A stretch of 64,000 nucleotides of DNA, from the NCBI GenBank assembly GCA_030159075.1, contig BROG01000457.1, forward strand, positions 541,293 through 605,292, given 5' to 3'. The notes under the pieces were generated by a model. The model was not told where the DNA came from. It did no database searches and worked only from the letters and a program-made list of their open reading frames with translations. This stretch comes from Atrina japonica (taxonomy: Eukaryota > Mollusca > Bivalvia > Pterioida > Pinnidae). Shown here one piece after another: positions 24,577-39,233 of the stretch. The translations under genes were made by a program, and so were the position numbers. The first letter of the stretch is position 1; each line of letters begins with the position of its first letter.

Positions 24577-25791
24577 CTATGCTTTCGTTTCAGTCTGTTT
24601 TTCCGTTTCACTGCCATTTGCAGCATTCATTGCAGATGGTTCATTCGGCATGGGAGCCACGGTATTACGATTCACTGCAGACGTATGTGTATTCACAGCC
24701 CACGTCATCTCACTCGTCTTTACCTTGAAACCTAGCAAGGATTTTAGGGTAGCCCTGAATCTAGTTGATGACGATGATGATACATATAAGAAGAAATTTA
24801 TAGCGAAATTGAATTGATAAAAGAAGAAGAAGAAAGCTCTTGTCCATTTAAGTTTCATTTTTGTCGTCATGAAGTTAACGTAGCCCGGTTCACCTACTGC
24901 TACTTTCGCTGTTGTATTCCATATAAGTTCAGTGCTTTGAATCAGCCCAAGAGGCATAATCAAAATAACATATGTCGATGACACTGCCAACAGAAGTTTG
25001 GTAGCTTTCTCATCAGACTTCGACATACTGGTTGACGTCATTTGTTTTCTCTTCTTTTGATTTTTCCTGATTTCGTAGATGATCAATATGTTAAGGGTAA
25101 CAATTATTACGGTAGGCATCCATGTATTAAAGGCGACATAGAAATATATGATTTCCGGAAATATTTGTCTGCGCGTTTTACATGCTTTATAACCAAAGAC
25201 CGAATCCCCTTCAAATCCGGACACCGCAATTTTGTGCATCGAGAAAAGAAAAACACACGTCGAGGAGATAGCAATGGCATATAATGACCGTCTTGGAGTG
25301 AGATTTTTTGACTTGAGTGGAAACTTTATCATTATGAATCGCTCTATAGTAAACATGACAATTATCCAAACAGAGAGCAAATTAAAAAGTTCAACAATAA
25401 CACCATGGAATTTACAGAGGTTTTCGCTTTCCTGGAAGTCTTTGTTGACTGTATCCGGGTTCTGACCGCGAAGTACTCCGATCATGAAGTTAAGGGTAAG
25501 TGACAAAGAGTCGTAGATGGCCAACATAGACAGGTAAAGGTTAGTTGTGGTTTTTCTCATGTGCTTTCTTGTTAAGACAATGAAGGATATACAGTTGAAA
25601 ATCAATCCAAGAATGATAATCATCACTGTTCCGTAGTACAACATACCTCGGACAAGTTTAACAAACGGTAGTAGGTCTATCCACACAATCCGAAGTTCAC
25701 AAGGCCATTCTAATTTATCCGCATCCGTGATATTCTTGCCCTGAAGATTTTCTATTTCATCATATCCAACTGCACACGGTGAAGCGGCCAT
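24577..25791 (-). CDS. Rhodopsin-type (class A) G-protein-coupled receptor, 404 aa, intronless
   Basis: Seven hydrophobic segments are visible: about residues 51-73, 84-106, 127-148, 169-190, 213-240, 264-287 and 318-338. Class A landmarks are Asn66 in TM1 (GLIFN), LAIYD with Asp94 in TM2, and the TM3/loop-2 disulfide cysteines Cys126 and Cys204. TM5 has Pro226 and TM6 has Pro280. The DRY motif reads ERF (150-152) and NPxxY reads NFFLY (332-336), both usual in peptide-type receptors of the FMRFamide/TRH-like branch. N-glycosylation sequons lie at Asn20 and Asn292. The Met1 start is fixed by an in-frame TAA four codons upstream and has a good context (A at -3, G at +4). It would sit in the plasma membrane and signal through a G protein. 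The ligand is unknown, and a peptide is an inference. Phe and Ser runs in TM7 come from short trinucleotide repeats. A single exon is common in expanded molluscan receptor families. Confidence 0.93.
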   Translation of the reverse strand: MAASPCAVGYDEIENLQGKNITDADKLEWPCELRIVWIDLLPFVKLVRGMLYYGTVMIIILGLIFNCISFIVLTRKHMRKTTTNLYLSMLAIYDSLSLTLNFMIGVLRGQNPDTVNKDFQESENLCKFHGVIVELFNLLSVWIIVMFTIERFIMIKFPLKSKNLTPRRSLYAIAISSTCVFLFSMHKIAVSGFEGDSVFGYKACKTRRQIFPEIIYFYVAFNTWMPTVIIVTLNILIIYEIRKNQKKRKQMTSTSMSKSDEKATKLLLAVSSTYVILIMPLGLIQSTELIWNTTAKVAVGEPGYVNFMTTKMKLKWTRAFFFFFYQFNFAINFFLYVSSSSSTRFRATLKSLLGFKVKTSEMTWAVNTHTSAVNRNTVAPMPNEPSAMNAANGSETEKQTETKA

Positions 25792-27269
25792 CTTTCTTTC
25801 TTAATCGACTTTTCAAGTGGAAATCACAACTGACAAATAAAAATGAAATGCAATTGACATTTTATATACAATAAAACGAAATATCTTAGCGCTCATATAA
25901 TGTAAGCGAGTGCCCACAAAAATATAACTGCGTTTAATGCCTGTGTAAGATGATATTGTAAAATAAATAAAAGAAAAAAACATATTCTGTAGTTGATGAC
26001 TTAATGTAGACCTGAAAATTTTCGTTCCCGTTTCATTTTTGCCTTTAGATTAGAGGTCGAACTTAAAAATTAAAACGAAAATTTTCAACTAAATATTTAA
26101 AGCATGCCATAGATGATACGTGTCATACATGATACCATGGTGATTTGGGGCAAGTATTAAAGACAGAATGAATATGTATTATGTGGTAAATGGGCGGGTA
26201 TTGCTGGGCATACAGTATGCACAAGGCGCTAAATACAAACTGTTGGCATATATTTCCAAATATCAAACCAGAATATCTATGTCATGCCTGTTTATATCTC
26301 ATATCATATGTTTCCCTAGTTCGCATGCTATGTATTTTCTCTTCTTGATTTGTTTTGATGTCACACTCAATATTTCTTTCAGAGCAGCCAGTTTTATATA
26401 TAAGTGGAGGAGAGAACACTATTACTCCGGATACTCGGGAAGTGACCACAAACCTTCCGCAAGCAAACTGACAAACAATATCACAAAAAGCTACGGTGAT
26501 CAAACCCTCCCCAACCAGAGGTGAAAGACCCTCTACATTAATAGGAGTTGCTCTCAAATCACTTGCATTGACCTGGGGGCGTTTATTTCATATTTTTTAA
26601 ATCGTCATTCTTGTATAGCATTACATAAACTTAGGATGGTTCACTTAAAGATGAAAGACAAATAATATATCAAACTGAGAACTATCATGCTCTTTGATAT
26701 ACGGACATGGCATATAAAACAGATAATTATTTTGATGGAAATCAATACAAATCATAAAACAAATTTACTATACCATAAATATTAGTTTTTCCCTTTCTAT
26801 TTCCTTTTTATGTAGGATATTGCAGTTTACACACTGCAACAATGTGGTGGGACTTCTAACAATATTTCTTAATTTACGTGTTTGGTTCAGTAAGATTCAA
26901 AATAGATATATCAATGTGGAAATGTTGAAATAGCGTGACCTGGCAAGTTAACGTTAGTATAACAATAACTGTCTCAATAAAATGGGAAACTGATTCACCA
27001 TCACCCTCATCTTTCATGAAGAAAGTTACAAGAGATATTTCACATTGACATGGAAACAAGGCATTTATATAATTAGCGGACACATTTCCTCTACACAGTT
27101 AATAAATACGTTTTAAACTGCAAGTTAAAGCAATTACAAAGAAACCTGTGTTCAAACATTCATTGTGGATCTAAACGTAGAGTTTAGACTGGGTTTGTAT
27201 AAATATGGTTTAGTTTAAGTGTCCGTCTCAGGCCAAAACAGTCAACAAACACTTTTCAGCTAGGTCAAT
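25792..27269. other. Receptor 5' flank and non-coding sequence
   Basis: Upstream of the minus-strand receptor. No second exon or promoter element can be pointed to with confidence. No gene or clear repeat is seen up to the Penelope-like fragment. Confidence 0.4.
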
Positions 27270-28130
27270 ATTTTGCAAAATGGCATACTTCATAAGACAA
27301 ATTCATATGCAAAATTATTTGAAGAAATATATCCAGTCTATACAATGTCGCCTACTTTGGGGTCCAATGCAACAAAACAGTGCTTCAACGAAAAAAAACC
27401 TAGCGGTGTCCTTTAATTTGAAATTTAGATATATCGACGACGTTTTGTCAATTAATAATGACAATTTCCATACATATGCCAATGCGATATATCCCAGCGA
27501 ACTAGAAATTAAAGATAGAACAGAATCAAGCACACACGCTACATAATTGAACATTTTACTTACTATAGACAGCAATACGACAAACGCGAGAATTTCGGTT
27601 TTCCCGTCGTTAATTTTCCACATTTAAGTAGTAATATCCCACAGTCACCCGCATTTACATTTCATAAATGGTCCGATATACCAGGGCATGTTCAACATAT
27701 GAACATATCATATACAGATGTACACTACCTACTCACAAATTATTGGCACAGGGATATCGAAAACCGCGTTTGATGTCAACGTTCCGCAAATTTTACGGTC
27801 GGTATAATATAAATTGTGATAACTGTTTCACTAAATGAAATGTTGAGTTGCATTTTCGTTGACTGTTGTTGAGACTTCCGTACCAATTGTAACGAGAATT
27901 CGTTCCTCACGTATTTCATTTGGATTTGTCTGTGGCCTCACGGGGGTGTGACCGGTCTTCAGGGGATGGTTACTCCCTCATGGCACCTGATCCCACCTCT
28001 TGATTTCCAGATGTCCGTGTTTGTCCATTTTTACCAGATTTGTATCTACATCCTGGACATCCTAAAGATTTATATTTGGTATCTGAGGTTTTTTTATATT
28101 TGGGCAACATTTTTGTGTTTATTTTAGAGA
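27270..28130 (+). mobile_element. Broken Penelope-like element: reverse transcriptase end plus 3' tail
   Basis: An open frame to 27546 encodes the polymerase motif C, FRYIDDVLSINNDNF, and then AIYPSELEIKD. Stops and frameshifts follow, after which fragments of the same protein reappear in other frames (a YDKRENFGFPVV-type segment, then FRKFYGRYN). The non-coding 3' part holds gggtgtgaccggtc, ggcacctgatcccacctc and gtccgtgtttgtcc. Those phrases recur in four other places in this window. YIDD within this context is characteristic of Penelope-like retroelements with a C-terminal GIY-YIG endonuclease in complete copies; no endonuclease is visible here. A dead copy. Confidence 0.8.
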
Positions 28131-30099
28131 TTCAAGAATGAATGTCACAATGATAAGTTGATATATTACAAATGAATATTTTAGGGTGCAAACTGAGCAA
28201 CAGTTAAGCAAGATAAAATATTTTAATCCAGCCTACGTCACCCATGCTAAATCCATTCCTAAATAGCTCTGATATTGGTCCATAAAATGTGAAAATAGTT
28301 TAGCTTGGAAAACAATTGACGCATCACATTTTTTCGAAGTTTGGTCGAATTTCTTGACGTCACCATGCATTTTCAATGTATGGCCAAGGTGTCGAGCATT
28401 GTGACATCATAAAATTTAATAATTGTTCACGCATAAATGAAAAGGTCAATTATGTCTTTTTTGATACACAACTCAAAGTATGTAACATACCATATATCAC
28501 AATGTCACAAATAGTAACAGTCACTATCAGAAGAATACAAACAGTGGCACATTGATATGTGCAGTTTTGATGGTTTTTTGTTAACGACAGTTCCTAGTAA
28601 TAATTTATGTTACTTATAAAGTAAGATATTTATCAGATTATGGTTGCTAAGTATATCTGGGAACTAGAAATATTTTAGCAACCACTACTTTTTACATTAT
28701 TCTACTCGCTTTCCAATGTCGTGCTTTTGTTGTTGTTGTTGTTGTTGTACTGGAAAATACATTATCAGTTTTTATCTGAATAAAAGCCAATCATTTATAA
28801 AAGAAGTCGACCACGTTATAAAGGTATCACATTTCTCGGTCATTGTTACGTGGTATGATGTTGTCCATTTTACATGTCGTTCAAACTGATTTTTTTAATT
28901 GTCAAAACAAAAGTAATAGATGTTTGTGAAAGTTGTTGATGTATATGTTCAGTTATTTGGTTGAATTCTCATGTTTACAATTTTGGGGTCCAGGGGCAAA
29001 TAATGAACCTGATACAAAATCAATATTTTTATATAATGACAAGGTTTAGACAGGGAATGGACATTAAGCTGATTTCTGCTTCAAAAGGAATACATTGACT
29101 GTCTTGGCGCTAATACATTCTATTGATTGATATAACGGAAATACATTTAATAACATTTTAGATTAAACCTTGTATTGTATTTCAAAGACCTCATTTTGAT
29201 GGGAAATTGGTAATTCAGAACAAATACTGGTAAAAAAAAAATGATAAGGTATGAATCTGAATACATGTATGTTACTTGGAGTATGAATATTCTCTACTAA
29301 CAAACGGAATTTCGTTCTTTCTCCAAAGAATAATTTTAAACCACAAAACGTTTATGTAACTGTTCTCAATGGACAAAACTTACGTAGGCCTAAAAGTCGA
29401 CGACTGAGAAAGAACGCATTACTTACATTGATTCGGGAGCTCATTGGGCACCAGAAAAATATTCCACAAACTTCCCTTCAGAACTTTTGTATGAATAAAT
29501 TATCATTACTTTATTATTTTTATGTATGAATAACAATTTGATTTATTAGTGTACAATATAAACTATGATGTAGTAGTTGTAGTATGGTAGCGAGTAGGAA
29601 TAGGAATTGATCCCACAGTGACACGCGCTCATTTGCATGTTTATTTTACATGTCCTATTTCATTTTTACGAATGATGTTCCTTCAACTGAGTAATAAGTT
29701 GTTTATTGGGAACCATTCAAAGCACATTTTGCAGTATGGGGTTAATAACACATTACATTGACGGGAAATTACACATCTATGTGCATTTCAGCAACATAAA
29801 CTCAACATCAAGATTTAAATTTCCATATCGCATTTTTATTCGGAAATATTTGCTTTTTAAATTGACGAAAATTATTTATTATTATTATAAATTTGCCGTA
29901 GAATGTTACTTTTCAATTATTTTTTTAACATTATACACTTGTGACAGAATTGACGTTAAAAGCAATTGACCGGACTGTTTACAATTCTTGCGCACGATTA
30001 ATATGCAAATGAATTTTTGGTCAATTTGTGTATCTTTCCCGTACTGTGTCTTGCCAAACGTGTGATATAAATGGTAAAGAATGTGAAAACGGTTATGAT
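28131..30099. other. Non-coding sequence
   Basis: Holds a short (TTG)n run at 28725-28748 and nothing else I can support. A plus-strand open frame near 29.7 kb has no recognisable content. Confidence 0.4.
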
Positions 30100-31204
30100 G
30101 TTTCCATTGTCATTATTGTTCTTATTTGAAATGATAGAAATCTTCATATGTTGTACACGCCCTGGCATATCGGATCATTTATGAAATGTAAACTCCATAT
30201 GCGGGTGACTGTGGGATATTACTACTTAAATGTGGATAATTAACGACGGGAAAGCCGAAATCCTCGCGTTTGTCGTATAGCTTATCATAATTTCCCGTCT
30301 GTGTTTATATTAAGTAAAATGTCTAAGTATGAAGCATGTGTGCTTGATTATGTTGTATCTTTAATTTCTAGTTCGCTGGGATATATCGCATTGACATATG
30401 TATGAAAATTGTCATTATTAATCGACAAAACGTCGTCGATATATCTAAATGTCAAATTAAAGGACACCGCTAATTTTTTCTTCTTTTGATTCAGCAGTTT
30501 CTGAATGAAGTCTGCTTCGTATGAATAAAGGAACAGGTCGGCCAATAAAGGAGCACAATTGGTTCCCATAGGAATGCCGACAGTTTGTTGACAGACCACG
30601 TCTCCGAACATTACAAATATATTGTCTATAAGAAATTCCAGCATGTTTTTATATCAACTTTAGTATATTTATGTGTAGAATCAGAGTGGTGTTTGACGAA
30701 ATAAGTATCCTGATAGCCAATCACTAGATATTTAAATTTTAGGGTACCACCTTTAGTGAAAAAGCAGTTGTCTATGATGCTGAAAAGTATTTTAATTTTT
30801 TATGTGGAATAGTAGTGTAAAGAATAGAGAAGTCATAAGTTTTGATACTGTGAATTCGAGAAAAATTGTGTGCCTTCAAATTTTCTAAAAGCTGTTTAGA
30901 ATTTTTAAGTATCCATAGCTGATTTACACCGCTTCTGGAATAAGCAACGGTACAGTATTGTTGAAGTTTCTCCTTAAAGGCTGTCAAGATCTTGGTAAGG
31001 AGTAATGATAAAGGTTTAGTAGAACATTTGCTGGATCCTGCTATGTATCTTTGCTTATATGGGGTTTTATGAAGTTTAGGTATCCAGTATAGATGTGGTA
31101 GCTCGAAATCGGTATCCGCTCTAGGTATATCAAATGAGCGTAATAAGGACACGTGATTTTGGAGGATCTCGTCCTTTGAAAGTGAGCTCGTTTTGAGCAT
31201 TATA
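30100..31204 (-). mobile_element. Broken Penelope-like element: reverse transcriptase core
   Basis: Reading on the minus strand, the frame at 31200-30772 holds PYKQRYIAGSSKCSTKPLS and the motif A region KTYDFSILYTTIPHKKL. After a frameshift near 30.77 kb, the frame ending at 30348 holds motif B, VGIPMGTNCAPLLADLFLYS, and motif C, FRYIDDVLSINN (catalytic YIDD). A premature TAA stops the frame, but related segments continue in other frames to about 30.1 kb. It is clearly the same family as the fragment at 27.3 kb, in opposite orientation, and overlaps it over motif C. The frameshift and stop make it non-functional. A tail of the same element type lies just upstream at 31.56-31.67 kb. Confidence 0.88.
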
Positions 31205-31559
31205 ACTTATTATGGTATGGTATTATGTTTATAATATAAATAACCACAAGGTATGCTTATTTCACAACACTTTTTGAAGGAAAAATGTCAAAACAAATAT
31301 ATACATTAGTATATTACCTGTTTATCAAATCATATTGGGTGGAAATATATAATGGAAGGTTTGAATACCATGTTATATTTGTCACAATATGAAGGACATT
31401 CCGGAATATCAATATCATACATGGACACTTATTGTGGGACAATATATTTTTTTTAAAATCTGGGAATGTCTATGAATTTCGACATGAAAATGCAAATGAC
31501 GGTTTGAAATCAATATATTTCTTGTATTTAATAAGTTCGTAAATAGTACAAAAGTGTAA

Positions 31560-31665
31560 CCCGATATTTAGTGCAGACGACAAAATACAAATATAGTGAA
31601 CTTCGGACAAACAAGAATTACAATAAAAATCAGAGGTGGGATCAAGTGCAATGGGGAGTAAGCAT
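31560..31665 (-). mobile_element. Penelope-like element 3' tail fragment
   Basis: On the minus strand the sequence gcttactccccattgcactt continues as gatcccacctctg, and later gtttgtccgaagttcac. This matches the tail phrases at 27.95 and 34.8 kb. It lies upstream (in element orientation) of the reverse transcriptase remnant at 30.1-31.2 kb. That fits the pseudo-LTR or head-to-tail arrangement known for Penelope-like elements; the link to that copy is inferred. Confidence 0.6.
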
Positions 31666-34600
31666 TGAATATCGAATGTATATACATGAGTTAGGTATTT
31701 TTCGAATGCAGTGTAAACCTCTAGATTGCAGTCTGTAGAATAAATGCTTGTAAAACTTATCTTTCCACTCTGAATTTACTTACACTTCAGTTTATTTGAT
31801 CTGATATTCTTAGTATCTAGATACCTCATATGATTTTTAAATGTAATTATCATATATATATGCTGCCGTTGAAGTCAAAAACTGTATAAATGAAATGAAA
31901 TAGATCATTGCGTCCCACACATGGAGGAGGTAAAAATAAGCTACAGCGTCTAGGGCGTGTGTGTCTTTTTCATACAAACGATAGATGATTTTGGTTATTC
32001 ATATAGTCTCGGTCCAAGTTCAATTAACTTTTCATAAGTTAAATATAAAACACATACCAATTTACGCTGCAGCTGGACCTGTTTGTATATTGATGGCATA
32101 CAATTGTAAATAATGATAAACGTTAGTGCTGATTTGAAGAAAGTTCAGAAATATTGAAGAGAAAACATTTGAGAACATATTCAAATTTTGAAAATCGTAC
32201 TTAACGTATGTATAGTAACTATTTTTTGCAGAAAAATCATAAGTCTGACACACATTTTCTTTGCAAATGATAAAAAAATAATATTTTTAGTCAGGTCCAC
32301 AAGTTTTACAAACGACCATATAGCCCAAATAATAAAATGAAAGTTAAACTTGAGTATTGAGATAATATGGTGACTTCAGATCCTAATATCTGTGTAATCA
32401 GGATCAGCTCATCATGTTATTACCCAAAACGGAAAATGAAACTTTGACCATACGCATGATAATCTTCGAAAGAGCGCCTTCAAGTAATCACAAACTAAAG
32501 ATACGGAAGGTACTCAGTGTGAAATATAATAAAACAGGATTCGAATCATAACATATGATAGTCTAGAAACTTTACAACAAGTGTAAAGTCATTCTTTCGT
32601 CTTGGAATTTTAAATGAACATCGGGAAATATTTGGTTCAGTAATATCACTCTATCCGATCGTCGTGAGGGCATGTGAAGAACCCCCAAATTATTACAATC
32701 AATATGGTGTCATATGCTTACTTTCTTTTCCGATAGCTTTCTATGTTAGATCTACATTTTTCCAGTAACTATCACATTTTAATGTTTTCATTAATTTTTG
32801 CGAAAATGCATATGTTCATCTGATTTTGTTTCAAGTTTTTTGAAGCTTTATTTCTGGAAGCCAATAACTTTTCTTTGCAGTAATTAATTTGTTAAAGCCA
32901 CTTGCTATTATAAGGAAGGAGATGGCGCTGTAAATCTCGCTTACCAATACTTGCAGTATTTACGAAAAGAAATTGCCACATTCCAAAATAATTTCGAAAG
33001 ATGGTTCATATACTTCCACACAAATGTGCAAAAGTTTACAAGATCCCATAGAACATGTGAGTCAAGCCAATTATTTGAAACAATAGACTAGAAAACTATG
33101 GGAAAATGTCATTAGTTGACATACATGTTTGTAGATGTATAATATGCCTTTTATATATGGCATTTGTATGCAGCTGATAAATGTTAGAACACTCTTGTAT
33201 AAATGTTAAAGGGACATTAAATTTAGCGGCGTTTTTCAATAAATTTTCTTTCCTTTTTTACTTCTTTGATTGATAAAAAAGATATATACACAGGCATAAA
33301 AAATTCTTAATTTCTTATATTTTTTGGAAAAATAACTTCAGAGAAACAGTTTGGCAACTATTCACTTGCAACTGATTAATTCAACCTTACTATTTGTATA
33401 TGCATACAGCATCGGACTTGACCTTATTTACACAAAATGTATAGAAATAAAGGATTTTAAAAGCCTGTGTATAGCTCTTATTTGTTATTGGACAAGTAGT
33501 AAAAGTAGAAAAAAAATCTGAAAAGTAATAATTATTCTATGCAGTCATTATTTGGTTGACACCACTTAAAATAAAGAAAGAAATGAAAAGAAATTGCCAC
33601 ATTCCAAAACAAACAAAATTTTCCACGAATAATTTATCTATTTCCATTTGCTTTATGACAGCGGTGAACTCATCAACATATTTTTCAACTGTTTATTTGT
33701 TTATTCTGAAAAAATTCAAATTATTTTAAAATTGGATCATCTAAGAACTTCATTTCATGAAATACAATAATAAACAAACTCTTCCCATCCCCTAAAAATC
33801 TCGCATAACAAATAACCAACTAACAGGGGTAGAATGAGAACACTGAAGCGCAAATCGAGTTATTAATCCATAAAGTGGAATGTGAATTTCATGTTTAAAG
33901 CGATAACTATTTTATCAGACTGAAGAATATCTAATCTTATATTTGACGATACTAATATTGGTAAAATTTTTAATACAGAACCTCGTCTCTGGATCTCTCC
34001 AAACGTTGGTGGTCGCCCTCTTCTTTACTCACCTATTGTAAAATGTCTGACGAGTTTCAATTAAAGCTTGGGCATTTATGCTTTAAACAAATTTTCACGT
34101 ATTGAAATTTTCTTGGCACTTTTTTTCTTACTAACTTACTAACTTAGCAAGGTTTTAAATTACTGCCATTCAATTAGCACAAGACGACAGAAACATTACT
34201 AAGTAAACCATCATGTTATTATTATTTCTATATAGCCATGGCTTTAAAATATACCGTGTATTATTTTTTAATTAGAGAGTTAATTGAAACTCAAGGATAA
34301 TATTTTATCAATAATATATTTATGTTTATTTTTTACACATTATTAGTCCATGGGGATCCTGAAATAAGACTGCGCTCGACCAAGACCTTAACATTTCGAT
34401 ATTACCAGGGCTTTTGAATATATCGTGTATCAGTTGCTGTTTATATAGTTCTGCAGCCTATAGAGTTAACTTAAATTCAAGCATAGTATTAATAATTTAT
34501 TTGTGCAATGAAAGGAAATAGTAAATGTGCAAATGCTAAAAAAATGATTTTGAAATTTCAGTTTATTTACAATCGTCAATTTTTAAAGATAGCAGCAACA

Positions 34601-34704
34601 ATAGAATTATATGGTTAAAATGTTTCAGGTAACTCAGATCGAAGCAATAGTAACAATAGACAAGTGGTAAAATGTTCATTCTGAGCCTTGTTTGCGATTA
34701 CTCT
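31666..34704. other. Non-coding sequence without recognised features
   Basis: No gene is supported. The phrase gaaattgccacattccaaaa occurs at about 32970 and again at 33590, the only internal repetition I noticed. Confidence 0.4.
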
Positions 34705-34990
34705 GTAACTAAATGAAATGTTGAGTTACCTGTTCGATAGCGGTTGTTGAGGCGTCTGTACCAATTTTAAGGACGATTTGTTCCTCACTTATTTCATTTG
34801 AATTTGACTGTGGACTCACGGCAGGCAGGTCAGCAGGGGATGCTTACTCCTCCGTGGCACCTGATCACACCTCTAGATATCCAGAGGTCCGTGTTTGTCC
34901 AATATTCACCAGATTTGTATATTTATCTAGACATGCTGAAGATTTATACTTTGGTATAAGAGATTTTTATATACATGGTTTTTTTTAACC
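34705..34990 (+). mobile_element. Penelope-like element 3' tail, solo
   Basis: It runs parallel to the 27.83-28.10-kb tail from aaatgaaatgttgagtt through cagcaggggatgcttactcc and ggtccgtgtttgtcc to the ttggta end. No polymerase sequence is next to it, so it is a heavily 5'-truncated insertion or a solo tail. Confidence 0.75.
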
Positions 34991-35837
34991 TTTGTCAAGA
35001 ACTCTTCGATATGCAGAGTTAAGTGATTTGTTCCCTGGGATAATCATCAGTTTCTTTGTTTATAAGAAATATCAACAAAACACTTAGATATATTTACGCG
35101 TGATTTCCCTAATGAAATAACTAAACACTAAACGCCTATACATCTGTAAGATGAATTATGTGAGTATGATACATTAGAAGCATAATGCCAAACGTTTAGT
35201 TTTGCAAACAAGATCAAAATAAATGCTTAATTAGTAATTGAGCACAATTATTCTTTTGGCGGATCTAATATGGTTATACTGCTTTAAAAACTCACGAACA
35301 AAATTGACATATGTACATGCTTACCTTCAGCTCGTCTCACTCCAGGCTGTGATTGTTCATTATCATCGAGCCGTTTTAATTATATACTTCAGATATTATG
35401 TCGGAAGTTCATAGGGGAAGTATTACATTTTTTTCTATTATAATTTAAATGCTACGGCAGTTGATTGACGTTTCTTCACAAAATAATCGATTTCGAGTAC
35501 AATCATGTAACGTGTAGATCAGTTCTACAATGAGACAGCTACAAGATGATTTTTAAAGAAAAATCGTAGATAATTAGTAATAAATAAAAACTACATTACA
35601 TATTTATAACACCATAGAAATAATTTGTAGGTAAAATCACATCATAAGATGACAAGATATGTGCAGTTTAATTGATCTCGCTTGAAACTTTTTCGAACCA
35701 TTACTTTAAGGTAATTTTTATTTATTCTGCGTATCTTTCAAATGTATTTATAAATTTCTGAATACCATAGTTGATAAATTTGATAGCATTGTTGAAGGTG
35801 CTCTTTGACGGAATTCTTTAATATTGTTTATCACTAT
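34991..35837. other. Non-coding sequence without recognised features
   Basis: Nothing that I can support beyond AT-rich sequence. Confidence 0.4.
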
Positions 35838-35874
35838 ATCTATCTATTTATCTATTTATCTATCTATCTATCTA

Positions 35875-35963
<89 letters not shown>
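35838..35963. repeat. (TATC)n then (TA)n microsatellite
   Basis: About ten imperfect TATC units pass into about 85 bases of TA. Short tatcactatatct/agtgataaacaata sequences flank the run in opposite senses. Confidence 0.95.
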
Positions 35964-35967
<4 letters not shown>

Positions 35968-36600
35968 AGTGATAAACAATATTTAAAAATTTCGCAATTC
36001 ATTTTCGGAGGACGTTGCGATATATTATTCGAATAGTTTCGAATATCCATTTTCTTTTTTTTTTCACCATACGTTGTACTGATTTACATTGTTTTAAGTT
36101 GATATTGTCCACTTCACCCAGTCACTGCAACAAAATATTTAAGGGGAAATGAAATGTTGGCCTTGATCAAGATATTCTGTTAAGAGAACGTTAAGAATTC
36201 TTGTTCACTTCGTGTTCGATTTGTAAACTTGTTTGTCTCGAACGAATTCTTATACTGTTGCGATAGATGGTAATCCACTGCTCGAAGCAACATGCTACAA
36301 AATAGTAAATACCACAACGATAAAATATCACATGGAAGTTAAACCATTATTTTTATGCATACCAAATAACGCGGAATGACTTTTGCAGCAGATCACATAC
36401 AGAGTTTTATTGCGCGATGATTAGCTATTTTCTAAACAGGAAATGACAAAACGATCATTGTGAATCAATACGCTAGGTAAATTGGTTGGGACAAACTAAG
36501 TCAACTGCTTTAGATAAAACAGCCTGTATTTTATATATATTTTATAGTTACCTTGAACATGCTTTAATTCTGTGCATGAACCGTAATTTGTGTTGAACGT

Positions 36601-38381
<1,781 letters not shown>

Positions 38382-38643
38382 ACGGTTTTTCTTTTCCTAT
38401 CGACAACTTTTCATAAGTAGGCAGACACTTCCCTAAAGCAGTTACCATATAATTGGAAATTTTAGCGAGAAGTAAATTTATCGTTTTGTCTTACAAATAT
38501 GCAATATAATTGACGATTTTTCTTTTCTTATCGACAACTTTTCATAAGTAAGCAGAAACTTCCCTTAAGCAGTAACCATATAAGTGGAAAGTTTAGCGAG
38601 ACGCAAATTTAATGTTTTGTCTTCAAAATATGGCATATAATTT
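38382..38643. repeat. Tandem duplication, two units of about 131 bp
   Basis: Both units contain tatcgacaacttttcataag, then agcagtaaccatata or a close variant, then gtttagcgaga and cgttttgtctt. They are perhaps 85-90% alike by eye. Non-coding. Confidence 0.85.
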
Positions 38644-38902
38644 TATCGAGAAGTGATTTCAGCGATTTTATGATTAAAAAAGGTAACTGTTACCTACAAT
38701 GGGGAATACATTGTTATTGATATTCAATTTTAGCAATCTCAAAAACCTCGTTAGTAATACCAAAATTGAATCCTCGCTAAAATTTCTGCTTATACGGTAT
38801 TTAAAATCATGGTTATTCATCAAATCATGATCCGAACTGGTTCAACGTATGATCATTGAATAGCAGAATCTAAACTAAAATGATAATTATATTTATCAAT
38901 AT

Positions 38903-39220
38903 TATAAACATAATGCCAAAGTTATAATGCTGAAGACGATCGTTTCTGTCAGTTAGACTTCATCAGTTGAGCTCAAATTTAAAATAGATTTTCTTAAAGG
39001 AAAGTGATATCATACAGGTCAAATTATCAATCTAAATGCATAGCCAAATCCGTCTACGACTAACCACTTTAAAAATGACTTATCTCAGCTTTCGAAGAAT
39101 TTAAATGGTGTTATCAGTTCGAAATATTACAAGATTACCAGCTGGTACCGAAATACCAGGTACTAGTTTTAGGTATACACTCGGAGATTCAAACGGTCCG
39201 GCAACTGAAATATTGAGTCA
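38903..39220 (+). repeat. Dispersed repeat family B, plus-oriented copy
   Basis: Key phrases are gacgatcgtttctgtcagtt, gacttcatcagttgagctca, ggtaccgaaataccaggtac and tcaaacggtc. The same phrases occur in the plus sense around 40.27 kb (in part) and, inverted, in two adjacent copies at 43.48-44.2 kb. No open frame is conserved between copies, so it is probably a non-autonomous element or satellite. The strand is arbitrary. Confidence 0.75.
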
Positions 39221-39233
39221 CCTGTTTTTCAAG

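Noticed and set aside
25042..25465. Plus-strand frames inside the receptor
   Set aside because: They are antisense shadows of the receptor coding sequence, without independent support.
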